Origin: Maribacter sp.
GTDB lineage: Bacteria > Bacteroidota > Bacteroidia > Flavobacteriales > Flavobacteriaceae
Assembly: GCA_020629285.1 (NCBI GenBank)
Contig: JAHDDP010000010.1
Span: 35,516 to 99,515, forward strand
Direction of reading: 5' to 3'
DNA: 64,000 bases
The position numbers and the translations under genes are program-made. Of this stretch, positions 17,318 to 25,831 are shown piece after piece. The notes beneath the pieces are model-generated. The model was not told the origin of the DNA and searched no databases. It worked only from the letters and a program-made list of their open reading frames with translations. Within the stretch, counting starts at the first letter, position 1. Every line of letters starts with the position of its first letter.

Positions 17318-18289
17318 ATGGAAGATAGAGAGAAGATCAAATCCCAAATATCTAAACTAGAAGAAAAATATAAAGATTCAGGGCAAGATCTTAGCTCTTA
17401 TTTAGATGGTCTATTGCACCAGCGTTATCTTACCTATTGGGATTATATACATTTAGACACCCTATTAAGTCTACAGGTACCAAGAACCCATTTTCCTGAT
17501 GAAGAAATATTCATCATGTATCATCAAATTACCGAATTATACTTTAAATTGATTTTGCACGAGCAAAAGCAATTGGTAGATGATAAAAGTGACAATTTAG
17601 ATTTTTTTATAGAAAAGGTCAGAAGAATAAATAGTTACTATAAAGTTCTAATATCTTCATTTAGTGTAATGATCAAAGGTATGGAGCGAGAGCAGTTTTT
17701 GCAATACCGTATGGCATTGTTGCCTGCCAGTGGTTTTCAGTCTGCACAGTTTAGAATGATCGAGCTTTATGCCACGCCCTTAGAAAATTTGGTTCATGTA
17801 TCGGAAAGGGCTCAATTCTCATCAGAATCTACGATCGAAGAGTTATACGAACACATTTATTGGAAAAAGGGTGCTACAGATAAAGAAACGGGCGAAAAAA
17901 CCTTGACATTAAAACAGTTTGAGTACCGTTATACGCCTAGGCTTATAAGAATAGCAAAACAGGTAGAGAATACTACAATATATCATAAATACTTAAGTTT
18001 GCCCAAAGAGCATAGAGAAGATGCGGTATTAGTGGAGGCGTTAAAGACTTTAGATGTAAATGCTAATATAAATTGGCAATTGATGCACATGGGTTCGGCT
18101 CATAGATACTTAAGAAAAGAAACCGGTGATATAGAGGCAACAGGTGGTACCAATTGGAAAGAATACCTGCCGCCTAGTTTTCAAAAAATTGTATTCTTTC
18201 CAGAATTGTATACAGAACAGGAATTAAATAATTGGGGTAAACAGTGGGTAGACCATATGTTGAATCCAGATAAATCAAGAGTAGAATAA
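17318..18289 (+). CDS. Tryptophan 2,3-dioxygenase family protein
   Basis: Heme enzyme opening the indole ring of L-tryptophan to N-formylkynurenine. The 323 residues show the TDO landmarks: LTYWDYIHLDTLLSLQ (~residue 39), IMYHQITELYFKLILHEQ (~67, containing the substrate-pocket His and the conserved helix), RMALLPASGFQSAQFRMIE (~129), and the C-terminal ATGGTNWKEYLPP corresponding to the TGGS carboxylate-binding loop, preceded by HMGSAHRYL with candidate heme-ligand histidines. Downstream kynurenine genes are absent here, so the pathway must be encoded elsewhere. Its stop codon shares one base with the ATG of the M23 peptidase gene. Confidence 0.9.
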   Translation: MEDREKIKSQISKLEEKYKDSGQDLSSYLDGLLHQRYLTYWDYIHLDTLLSLQVPRTHFPDEEIFIMYHQITELYFKLILHEQKQLVDDKSDNLDFFIEKVRRINSYYKVLISSFSVMIKGMEREQFLQYRMALLPASGFQSAQFRMIELYATPLENLVHVSERAQFSSESTIEELYEHIYWKKGATDKETGEKTLTLKQFEYRYTPRLIRIAKQVENTTIYHKYLSLPKEHREDAVLVEALKTLDVNANINWQLMHMGSAHRYLRKETGDIEATGGTNWKEYLPPSFQKIVFFPELYTEQELNNWGKQWVDHMLNPDKSRVE

Positions 18290-19569
18290 TGCAGAAGTAT
18301 TGGGGGGTATTATTGGCATTAACAGTAATTGCATCATGCAAAGACGCCGATAATGAGAAGAAAGATATAGCTCAAAACGTAAAGGTCGTAGAAGTACCGG
18401 AAATCAATGAAAGATTTGGTTTTAATTTAGATGAATTCCATGTTAAATTAGATACTATCAGGTACGGCGATAGCTTTGGTGAGTTAATGCAAGATAATAA
18501 AGTAGAATACCCAAAAGTACTAACGGTTTCAGAAAAATTTAAAGATACTTTTGATGTGCGTAGAATTCGTGTAGGTAAGCCTTACGCTATTTTACAATCT
18601 AAAGATACAAGTGCACAAGCTCAGGTATTTATTTATGAGAACGATCCAATAAACTATACCGTAATAGATTTACGAGATAGTGTAAAAGTCTATAAAGAAA
18701 AGAACAAAGTTAAGTTTGTTCAAAGAGAAGTTTCCGGGGTCATAGAATCTAGTTTGTCAGAAGCCATATTAGAGCAAGGTGTAGATTATAATGTTACGCA
18801 CAATCTTGCAAATGTTTATGCATGGACAATAGATTTTTCAAGATTACAAAAGAACGATAAATTCAAGATCATCTATAATGAGAGATTCATAAACGATACG
18901 GTGTATGCCGGTGCAGAGCCTATTGAAGCTGCTTTTTTTGAACATAACGGCAAACCTATTTATGCGTTTGCTTATGAAAACGATTCGTTAAAAAGTTTGG
19001 TCGATTATTTCGATGAAAATGCAAATAACCTAAGGAGAACTTTTTTAAGAATGCCGGTAGCGTACGGTAGGCTATCATCTAGATATAATCTTAAACGAAG
19101 AATAAAGTACTACGGTTATAAATTGCGCCCACATAAGGGTACGGATTATGCCGCACCTATTGGAACACCAATTATGGCCACTGCAGATGGTACTGTCGTA
19201 GAATCTACAAGAAGAGGTGGTAACGGTAAATATGTAAAGATTAGACATAACGGTACATATTCTACTCAATATCTTCATATGAAAGCACAAAAAGTAAAAA
19301 AGGGAGAATTTGTACGTCAAGGAGATGTTATAGGTTGGATCGGTATGACGGGAAATACAGGAGGTCCACATGTATGTTACCGTTTCTGGAAAAATGGAAG
19401 ACAAGTAGATCCCTTAAAAGAAGAATTACCACAAGCAGAACCGTTGCATGATTCGTTAAAAAAAGAATATTTCGCATATATTTCAACATATAAAGAACAG
19501 TTAGATTGTATAATCTATCCAAAAGTCTTAATTGATGAAGAAGACGAGGATTTAATAACACTTAATTAA
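18289..19569 (+). CDS. M23-family peptidoglycan endopeptidase lipoprotein with His-to-Cys change at a zinc ligand
   Basis: A probable envelope lipoprotein: signal [17 protein letters not shown] with lipobox Cys17. After a ~230-residue N-terminal region typical of OapA/NlpD-like M23 proteins comes a LytM domain: first zinc pair HKGTDYA (His282, Asp286), catalytic-loop YLH (His330), then [10 protein letters not shown] where the usual HxH is HxC (His361, Cys363). The family normally hydrolyses peptide cross-links in murein. Cys could still bind zinc, so activity cannot be excluded. The gene overlaps the preceding dioxygenase by one base and is followed after 4 bp by pgi. Confidence 0.9.
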   Translation: MQKYWGVLLALTVIASCKDADNEKKDIAQNVKVVEVPEINERFGFNLDEFHVKLDTIRYGDSFGELMQDNKVEYPKVLTVSEKFKDTFDVRRIRVGKPYAILQSKDTSAQAQVFIYENDPINYTVIDLRDSVKVYKEKNKVKFVQREVSGVIESSLSEAILEQGVDYNVTHNLANVYAWTIDFSRLQKNDKFKIIYNERFINDTVYAGAEPIEAAFFEHNGKPIYAFAYENDSLKSLVDYFDENANNLRRTFLRMPVAYGRLSSRYNLKRRIKYYGYKLRPHKGTDYAAPIGTPIMATADGTVVESTRRGGNGKYVKIRHNGTYSTQYLHMKAQKVKKGEFVRQGDVIGWIGMTGNTGGPHVCYRFWKNGRQVDPLKEELPQAEPLHDSLKKEYFAYISTYKEQLDCIIYPKVLIDEEDEDLITLN

Positions 19570-19573
19570 TAAA

Positions 19574-21211
19574 ATGGCACTAAATAAAATAAACCCACAG
19601 CAAACCGATATTTGGAATAAATTAACGGCACATTATGAAGAAACTAAGGGCGAGCATTTAAGAAGTTTGTTTTCTTCGGATGCAAAAAGGGCTGAAAAGT
19701 TTACGCTACAGTGGAATGATTTCTTGTTTGATTATTCTAAGAACAGAATTTCTGAAGAGACCATGCAAATGTTGTTCAAGTTAGCGGATGAGGTGAATTT
19801 AAAAGGAGCTATCAAAGATTATTTTGGTGGAGATTTAATTAACGAAACAGAAGGTAGAGAAGTGCTTCATACTGCACTACGAGCTAAGAAAGATGATGTA
19901 GTTTTGGTTGATGGCAAAAACGTAATGCCAGAAATCTATGAAGTAAAAGAGCATATAAAAGAATTTACGGATTCAGTAATTAATGGAGATTTAAAAGGAT
20001 ATACGGGTAAAGCCTTTACAGATGTAGTAAATATAGGTATTGGAGGTTCAGATTTAGGTCCGGCAATGGTTACCGAAGCTTTAAAATTTTATAAAAATCA
20101 TTTATCTATTCATTTTGTTAGTAATGTAGATGGTGATCATGTTCATGAAGTATTAAAGACATTAGATCCTGAGACAACGCTATTCGTGGTAGTTTCTAAA
20201 ACCTTTACAACTCAAGAAACATTGAGTAATGCCACTACTATTAAGAAGTGGTTTTTAAAACATGGAACACAAGAAGACATTGCAAAGCACTTTGCCGCAG
20301 TATCAACTAACAGCGAAAAAATAGCCGAGTTCGGTATTGATGCAGCAAACGTTTTCCCAATGTGGGATTGGGTAGGTGGTAGATTCTCATTATGGAGCGC
20401 GGTAGGTTTAACTATTGCCTTGGCTGTTGGTTATGAAAATTTCGATGCTTTGTTGGAAGGAGCCAATGAAACCGACGTACACTTTAAAGAAACTGATTTT
20501 TCAGAGAACATACCTGTAATAATGGCTTTGGTTAGTGTTTGGTACAATAATTTTTATGGTGCAGAAACAGAATCCATTATCCCTTATGCACAATATTTAA
20601 GTAGATTCTCTGCTTACTTACAGCAAGGTATCATGGAAAGTAATGGTAAAAGCGTAGATAGGGCTGGCAATACAGTTGGTTATGAAACAGGTACAATTAT
20701 TTGGGGAGAACCGGGTACCAATTCTCAACATGCCTTTTTTCAATTGATACATCAAGGTACTAAGTTAATACCTACAGATTTTATTGGTTTTAAACATTCC
20801 TTGCATGGCGATAAAGATCATCATGATAAGTTGATGGCAAATTATTTTGCCCAGACCGAGGCTTTAATGAATGGTAAAACCAAAGAAGAAGTTGTTAAAG
20901 AATTAAAAGAAAAAGATTTATCTGAATCTGAAATTAATAAGCTTGCCCCATTTAAGGTTTTTGCAGGAAATAAGCCTACAAATACAATTTTAACTGATAA
21001 GCTAACGCCTAAAAGCCTTGGTTCATTGATAGCGTTGTATGAGCATAAAATATTTGTACAAGGTATAGTTTGGAACATCTTTAGTTATGACCAATGGGGT
21101 GTAGAACTTGGTAAACAGTTGGCAGGCACTATTCTTGACGATATCAAAAATTCAGATATTTCTGATCACGATAGTTCTACATTGCGACTTTTGCAATATT
21201 TTAAGAATTAA
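19574..21211 (+). CDS. pgi: Glucose-6-phosphate isomerase
   Basis: Interconverts glucose 6-phosphate and fructose 6-phosphate in glycolysis and gluconeogenesis. The 545-residue protein carries both PGI signatures: the first around [19 protein letters not shown] (phosphate-binding loop) and the second [20 protein letters not shown] near the C-terminus. It also has [11 protein letters not shown], the catalytic-Glu region [17 protein letters not shown] and the His of [15 protein letters not shown]. It lies 4 bp after the M23 gene and is probably the last gene of the DUF3108-TDO-M23-pgi run. No hairpin terminator was seen after it. Confidence 0.97.
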   Translation: MALNKINPQQTDIWNKLTAHYEETKGEHLRSLFSSDAKRAEKFTLQWNDFLFDYSKNRISEETMQMLFKLADEVNLKGAIKDYFGGDLINETEGREVLHTALRAKKDDVVLVDGKNVMPEIYEVKEHIKEFTDSVINGDLKGYTGKAFTDVVNIGIGGSDLGPAMVTEALKFYKNHLSIHFVSNVDGDHVHEVLKTLDPETTLFVVVSKTFTTQETLSNATTIKKWFLKHGTQEDIAKHFAAVSTNSEKIAEFGIDAANVFPMWDWVGGRFSLWSAVGLTIALAVGYENFDALLEGANETDVHFKETDFSENIPVIMALVSVWYNNFYGAETESIIPYAQYLSRFSAYLQQGIMESNGKSVDRAGNTVGYETGTIIWGEPGTNSQHAFFQLIHQGTKLIPTDFIGFKHSLHGDKDHHDKLMANYFAQTEALMNGKTKEEVVKELKEKDLSESEINKLAPFKVFAGNKPTNTILTDKLTPKSLGSLIALYEHKIFVQGIVWNIFSYDQWGVELGKQLAGTILDDIKNSDISDHDSSTLRLLQYFKN

Positions 21212-21302
21212 CTTTAGATTCAGTAAAGATTTTGTAAAAGGGATAACTATTTCATTTTCAAGTAAATTATTGAAAGTTTTTAGGTAATTTTATAGTGCGT
21301 TA

Positions 21303-21348
21303 TTTAACGTTCTCTTAACGTTGGAGGTCTAAAAATAAAGGACTTTTG
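21303..21348 (+). promoter_or_regulatory. Promoter and TTAACGTT direct repeats before the 21.4-kb TonB receptor
   Basis: TTG at 21321-21323 and GACTTTTG at 21341-21348 are 17 bp apart, a near-consensus Bacteroidota promoter (TA replaced by GA in the -7). Two copies of TTAACGTT at 21303-21310 and 21314-21321 lie 11 bp apart directly upstream, the second touching the -33. The implied start site (about 21354) supports translation from the ATG at 21383. Confidence 0.5.
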
Positions 21349-21382
21349 CAGCATGTTAAAAACTAACAAATACTCGAAGAAA

Positions 21383-24091
21383 ATGAAAAAAATGTATTTT
21401 GCATTAGCGGCATTTTTAATGACCGTTACTGCTTTTTCACAAGGATCAATTACTGGTACTGTATTAGATGGCGACTCAAACACTCCGTTGCCAGGTGCTA
21501 CAGTAATGGTAAAAGGAACTACAAATGGAACATCAACTGATTTTGATGGAAATTTTACGATTAACACAAATGCTGAATCTGGAACTTTAGTAGTTTCTTA
21601 CATCGGTTTCAATTCAAAACAAATAGCTTTTACTTCAACTGGTAGTGTAGGTTCTATTGTATTGGAGCCAAATGCTGAAGAATTAGAAGGTGTTGTTGTA
21701 GTTGGTGTTCAAGATATCGCAAAAGATCGTAAGACTCCGGTTGCGGTTTCTACGATTAAGGCGGAAGAAATTCAATTAAAATTGGGTTCTCAAGAATTTC
21801 CGGAATTATTAAATACTACACCATCAATTTATGCTACTAAGTCTGGTGGTGGTTTTGGTGATGCTCGTGTTAATATTCGTGGTTTTGATACTAACAACTC
21901 TGCAGTTATGATAAACGGTGTACCGGTTAACGATATGGAGAACGGTCAGGTTTATTGGAGTAACTGGGCAGGTTTAAGTGATGTAACTTCTGCGATTCAG
22001 GTTCAAAGAGGTTTAGGTTCTTCAAAATTAGCAGTGTCATCTGTAGGGGGTACAATTAATGTTGTAACAAAAACTTCATTAAATGCACAAGGAGGTGCTA
22101 TAGGAGCAACTGTTGGTAACGATGGTTACGTTAAAACGTTGGCATCATACTCATCCGGTCTATTGGACAATGGCTTTTCTGCATCTATGTTAATAAGCCG
22201 AACTGGTGGTAATATGTATGCTGATGGTACTAAATTCGAAGGTTATAACTACTTTATGGGATTGGGCTATACAAAGGGCGATCATAGTTTTGAATTTATG
22301 GTTACTGGCGCCCCTCAATGGCACCATCAAAGAAGCAGGGCTACATCTATAGAAAATCAGATTTTATATGGTGAAGGTGATGGTGAACCAAATAGAAGGT
22401 ACAATGAAGATTGGGGATATAAAAATGGTGAAGAATATAGTTTTCGTCGTAATTTTTATCAAAAACCTGTTATCAGTTTAAATTGGGATTGGAATTTAAG
22501 TGAGAAAACTACTTTACAAACATCAACTTACGCCTCTTTTGGTCGCGGTGGTGGAACTGGAGAGATTGGTGAAATAAATGGAAGTAGACAATTTGCGTTA
22601 CCTAGAACTGCTGATGGTTTAATTAGAGTAGATGATATTGTAGCTTATAACAGTGGTCAATTGGTGTCAGATTTTAGTGCTACTCCAAGAGAACAGATCA
22701 ATGGTCAATATGTCAACAATAGTGATCAAAATGATAATGAAAATAATACTAATGGTATTTCTAGAAGAGCTTCTGTGAACTCTCACAACTGGTACGGAAT
22801 CTTAGCTAATTTTAATAATCGAATTTCAGATGATTTGACAATCGATTTTGGTGTTGATCTTAGAAAATACACTGGTTACCATTATAGAAGGGTAAATGAC
22901 CGTTTAGGTGGAGACGTTTATCAGGAAACAGATAATAGAAATGATCCTAATCTATTATTTTCTGAAACCTACAATGCAAATCAACCTTGGTGGGTATTTG
23001 GGAACATTGATGATGAGGAAAAAATCGATTACTATAATAAAGGTTTCGTAAACTGGGTAGGTGTTTTTGGTCAAGTTGAATACAATTTTACTGAAGATAT
23101 AACTGGGTTTATTCAAGGTGCATTATCTAACCAAGGTTTCGCTAGGGAAGAATTCTTTAACGAAGTACCAGTGGAAAAAACTGATTTTGAAAATATTCTT
23201 GGGGGTAATGTAAAAGGTGGAGTAAACTGGAATGTGGATGCTAATAATAATTTCTTTGCTAATGCAGGCTACTATTCAAAACAACCACTGTTTGATGCTG
23301 TTTATATCAATTTTGGAAATAATTTGAATCCTAATTTAACGAATGAAAAAATTACTGGGTTTGAATTGGGATATGGTTATAGAAGCTCAAAATTTAGAGC
23401 AAATGTAAACCTTTACTATACTAGTTGGAAGGATAGATTTGAGTCAACAGGAGCAACTTTTAATTTTGGTGAGCCAGATGAGATTCGTGGTACAGCTAAT
23501 ATATTAGGTATAACTCAGGTTCATACAGGTATCGAGTTCGATGGTAGATTTCAAGCAAATGAGAAATTTGGATTAACAGGTATGATGTCTATTGGTAACT
23601 GGGAATATAAAGATGATGTAACCGCTACTTATTTTGATAATGATCAAGCACCTATTATTATCGATGGAGTAGAACAAGTTGAAACATTAGCTTTAGATGG
23701 TGTTAAAGTTGGTGATGCAGCGCAGTTTACTGCTTTCTTAGGTGCAGATTATAATGTTGTCAATAATTTAAGTATTGATTTTGGATACAGATTTGCGGGT
23801 AATTTATACGCTCAGTTTGATGCCACTGATGTTGGTCCTGATGGTGCCTTAAAGTTGCCTTCATTCGGTCTTGCTGATGCAGGCGCAACTTATAACATAC
23901 CTTTTGATGATAAAAAATTGAGTTTCAGAGTTAATGTTAATAACCTTTTTGATACAACTTACATAGCAGAATCTGATACAAATATTTTTGCACAACCAGG
24001 TGATGATACTTATGACGGTATTAGTACAAGCAACCGTGTATTCTTTGGTTTTGGAACAACTTGGAATGTAAGTGCTAGATTAAACTTCTAA
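21383..24091 (+). CDS. TonB-dependent receptor with carboxypeptidase-like N-domain
   Basis: A 902-residue outer-membrane importer. I start at 21383 (MKKMYFALAAFLMTVTAFSQ is a standard signal peptide); the frame opens 10 codons earlier, but that ATG coincides with the predicted transcription start. The mature order is a CarboxypepD_reg-like domain (SITGTVLDGDSNTPLPGATVMVKGT in pieces, DFDGNFTI), a TonB-box-like LEGVVVVG, a plug (INIRGFDTNN-like VNIRGFDTNNSAVMINGVP, VQRGLGSSKLAVSSVGGTIN), and a barrel ending WNVSARLNF. There is no SusD partner next to it, so it is not a classical polysaccharide-utilisation pair. Substrate is unknown. A terminator follows. Confidence 0.92.
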   Translation: MKKMYFALAAFLMTVTAFSQGSITGTVLDGDSNTPLPGATVMVKGTTNGTSTDFDGNFTINTNAESGTLVVSYIGFNSKQIAFTSTGSVGSIVLEPNAEELEGVVVVGVQDIAKDRKTPVAVSTIKAEEIQLKLGSQEFPELLNTTPSIYATKSGGGFGDARVNIRGFDTNNSAVMINGVPVNDMENGQVYWSNWAGLSDVTSAIQVQRGLGSSKLAVSSVGGTINVVTKTSLNAQGGAIGATVGNDGYVKTLASYSSGLLDNGFSASMLISRTGGNMYADGTKFEGYNYFMGLGYTKGDHSFEFMVTGAPQWHHQRSRATSIENQILYGEGDGEPNRRYNEDWGYKNGEEYSFRRNFYQKPVISLNWDWNLSEKTTLQTSTYASFGRGGGTGEIGEINGSRQFALPRTADGLIRVDDIVAYNSGQLVSDFSATPREQINGQYVNNSDQNDNENNTNGISRRASVNSHNWYGILANFNNRISDDLTIDFGVDLRKYTGYHYRRVNDRLGGDVYQETDNRNDPNLLFSETYNANQPWWVFGNIDDEEKIDYYNKGFVNWVGVFGQVEYNFTEDITGFIQGALSNQGFAREEFFNEVPVEKTDFENILGGNVKGGVNWNVDANNNFFANAGYYSKQPLFDAVYINFGNNLNPNLTNEKITGFELGYGYRSSKFRANVNLYYTSWKDRFESTGATFNFGEPDEIRGTANILGITQVHTGIEFDGRFQANEKFGLTGMMSIGNWEYKDDVTATYFDNDQAPIIIDGVEQVETLALDGVKVGDAAQFTAFLGADYNVVNNLSIDFGYRFAGNLYAQFDATDVGPDGALKLPSFGLADAGATYNIPFDDKKLSFRVNVNNLFDTTYIAESDTNIFAQPGDDTYDGISTSNRVFFGFGTTWNVSARLNF

Positions 24092-24114
24092 AAAGTCTTT
24101 ACAATTAAAATTAT

Positions 24115-24144
24115 ACCCTGACCACAAACGGTCAGGGTTTTTTT
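24115..24144 (+). terminator. Terminator after the TonB receptor
   Basis: ACCCTGACC and GGTCAGGGT form a 9-bp perfect stem with a 6-nt loop, followed by T7. Confidence 0.92.
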
Positions 24145-24185
24145 ATGCTTAAAATTCATTACTTTTAAAACCTAAAATCACAACT

Positions 24186-24626
24186 ATGTACGAAACTATT
24201 CACATGCTACATTCATACTTGGCCTATATAGCATTGGCAGTATTGATATTAGCCGTTATTAATGCTATTTCAGGGCTTGTAGGTAAGCGAATCTTTAATA
24301 TAGGAAAAGACCTTAGACTAAGTCTATTTGCTCTTATTTTATGTCATATTCAATTATTGGTAGGGCTAATATTGTATTTTGTTTCACCTAGTGGATTAAG
24401 TGCAATACAAGAATTTGGTATGGGTGGTTTAACTTCTGCTGCACGTTTATTGGCAGTTGAACATCCTTTTATTAATATATTGGCAATTGTATCAATTACT
24501 ATTGGCTGGTCTAGACATAAGAAATTTGTTGAAGGTGCTAAAAAATTTAAGAGCATTGCCATTTTCTACAGTATTGGTTTACTTCTTATTTTAAGTAGAA
24601 TTCCTTGGGGACAGTGGTTAAACTAA
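24186..24626 (+). CDS. Conserved four-helix membrane protein with membrane-embedded histidines
   Basis: A 146-residue integral membrane protein with four hydrophobic helices: LAYIALAVLILAVINAI, SLFALILCHIQLLVGLIL, FINILAIVSITIGW and IAIFYSIGLLLILSRIPW. Histidines sit at or in the membrane (HMLHSY at the start, LCHIQLL in helix 2, VEHPF before helix 3), a layout seen in small cytochrome-b-like or heme/metal membrane proteins. I do not recognise a named function. Homologues with LSRIPW at the C-terminus are widespread in Flavobacteriia as far as I recall. It is monocistronic between two terminators. Confidence 0.75.
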   Translation: MYETIHMLHSYLAYIALAVLILAVINAISGLVGKRIFNIGKDLRLSLFALILCHIQLLVGLILYFVSPSGLSAIQEFGMGGLTSAARLLAVEHPFINILAIVSITIGWSRHKKFVEGAKKFKSIAIFYSIGLLLILSRIPWGQWLN

Positions 24627-24651
24627 GATTGAAATATTTAAAAGTATTACT

Positions 24652-24686
24652 AAGACCCTAATATTAATATAATAGGGTCTTTTTTA
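24652..24686 (+). terminator. Terminator between convergent genes
   Basis: AAGACCCTA and TAGGGTCTT form a 9-bp stem around 12 nt, with T6 on the + strand. It abuts the stop of the leftward nuclease-like gene. Confidence 0.85.
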
Positions 24687-25724
24687 TGGGTTAACCTTTT
24701 TAATTAGATGCATGTACACGGGAAAATGGTCGCTATACCCGCCAATATAACTTCCACCGGCATAGGTCCGTAATGGGTAACCTTTGTATTTCCCTTTTGG
24801 GTCCATTAAATATTCTGGAGAGAATATGCCAACCTTCCAGTAACTGTAACTTTCTCTTTTATTATCCAAAAGGCTTGAGGTCATGTAAAGTTGGTCGAAC
24901 AAATTCCATTTATCACGATAGGCTAAAGACCCTCTTCCTTTTTTATAAAGCTTTTCCATTGGTCCATAAAGACTTAATGAGTCCAAGTTCTTAATGTTTT
25001 TTTCAACTTGTAGTATTTTTTTAAAACTAGGGTCTATTGGGTCATCGTTAAAATCTCCCATGCTTATGATCTTGGCATTTACATTTTGTCTTTGAACGGA
25101 ATCTATAATACGTTTATTTAGTTTGGCTGCTGCTAATCTAAAAGGTCTGCTTCTAGCCTCCCCACCACTTCTAGAAGGCCAATGGTTTACCATAAAGTAT
25201 ATCTTTTCATTATCTAATAATCCTTCTACGATAAGTTGGTCTCTTGTGTAATCTCTTTTTCCTTCTAGGTTAAAAAGTAGCAATCTATGGCTATTGAAAT
25301 TAACAGGGACGAATGCACTTTTTTTATAGAGAAGTGCCACGTCTATACCGCGTTCATCAGGAGATTCAAAATGTACAATACCGTAATTGAACTTTGCTAA
25401 ATTCTTATGGTGTACTAAATCTTCAAGAACACCTAAATTTTCTACCTCGCAAACCCCTACAATATCTGGTGCTGTTTTATTATCATTAGAGCCGATTTCA
25501 GAAATAACCTGCGACATGTTTTCTAGTTTGTTCAGATAGCGTTCTTCTGTCCACTTATCTTTTCCTTCAGGAGTTCTATCATCATCAAAAATTAAAGTAT
25601 CATTTTTAGTATCAAATAGATTCTCTAGATTATAGAAAGCAATGGTTCTAATTTGATATACATCAGCATCTTGGGCACATGTAAGTAATGACGAAAGAAA
25701 GCAGATAAGAAGTAGAAATCGCAT
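24684..25724 (-). CDS. Secreted endonuclease/exonuclease/phosphatase-fold protein
   Basis: A 346-residue exported protein (signal MRFLLLICFLSSLLTCAQ; a Cys18 lipoprotein is possible but the box LLTC is atypical). The body is an EEP (DNase I/AP-endonuclease/phosphatase) domain: AFYNLENLFDTKND near residue 30, the metal Glu in DIVGVCEVENLGVLEDL, the His in MVNHWPSRSGGEARSRP, ISMGDFNDDPIDP, and the terminal YSDHFPVYMHL with the catalytic Asp-His. Substrate could be DNA, RNA or a phosphoester; a nuclease is most likely in this subfamily. It is divergent from a TonB receptor whose partner is a DUF5689/lamin-tail lipoprotein. Confidence 0.9.
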   Translation of the reverse strand: MRFLLLICFLSSLLTCAQDADVYQIRTIAFYNLENLFDTKNDTLIFDDDRTPEGKDKWTEERYLNKLENMSQVISEIGSNDNKTAPDIVGVCEVENLGVLEDLVHHKNLAKFNYGIVHFESPDERGIDVALLYKKSAFVPVNFNSHRLLLFNLEGKRDYTRDQLIVEGLLDNEKIYFMVNHWPSRSGGEARSRPFRLAAAKLNKRIIDSVQRQNVNAKIISMGDFNDDPIDPSFKKILQVEKNIKNLDSLSLYGPMEKLYKKGRGSLAYRDKWNLFDQLYMTSSLLDNKRESYSYWKVGIFSPEYLMDPKGKYKGYPLRTYAGGSYIGGYSDHFPVYMHLIKKVNP

Positions 25725-25831
25725 TGTTGAGAGTATTTTACCTTAATTATAAGCGAGTATACGGAAAATTCACGTTAATTATTTCTCAAGTGTTATCTTA
25801 ATAGCTCATTAGTAGGTCTTTAAGTTATATA

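Noticed and set aside
21212..21300. Possible terminator after pgi
   Set aside because: No stem followed by a T-run could be built; the sequence is only AT-rich.
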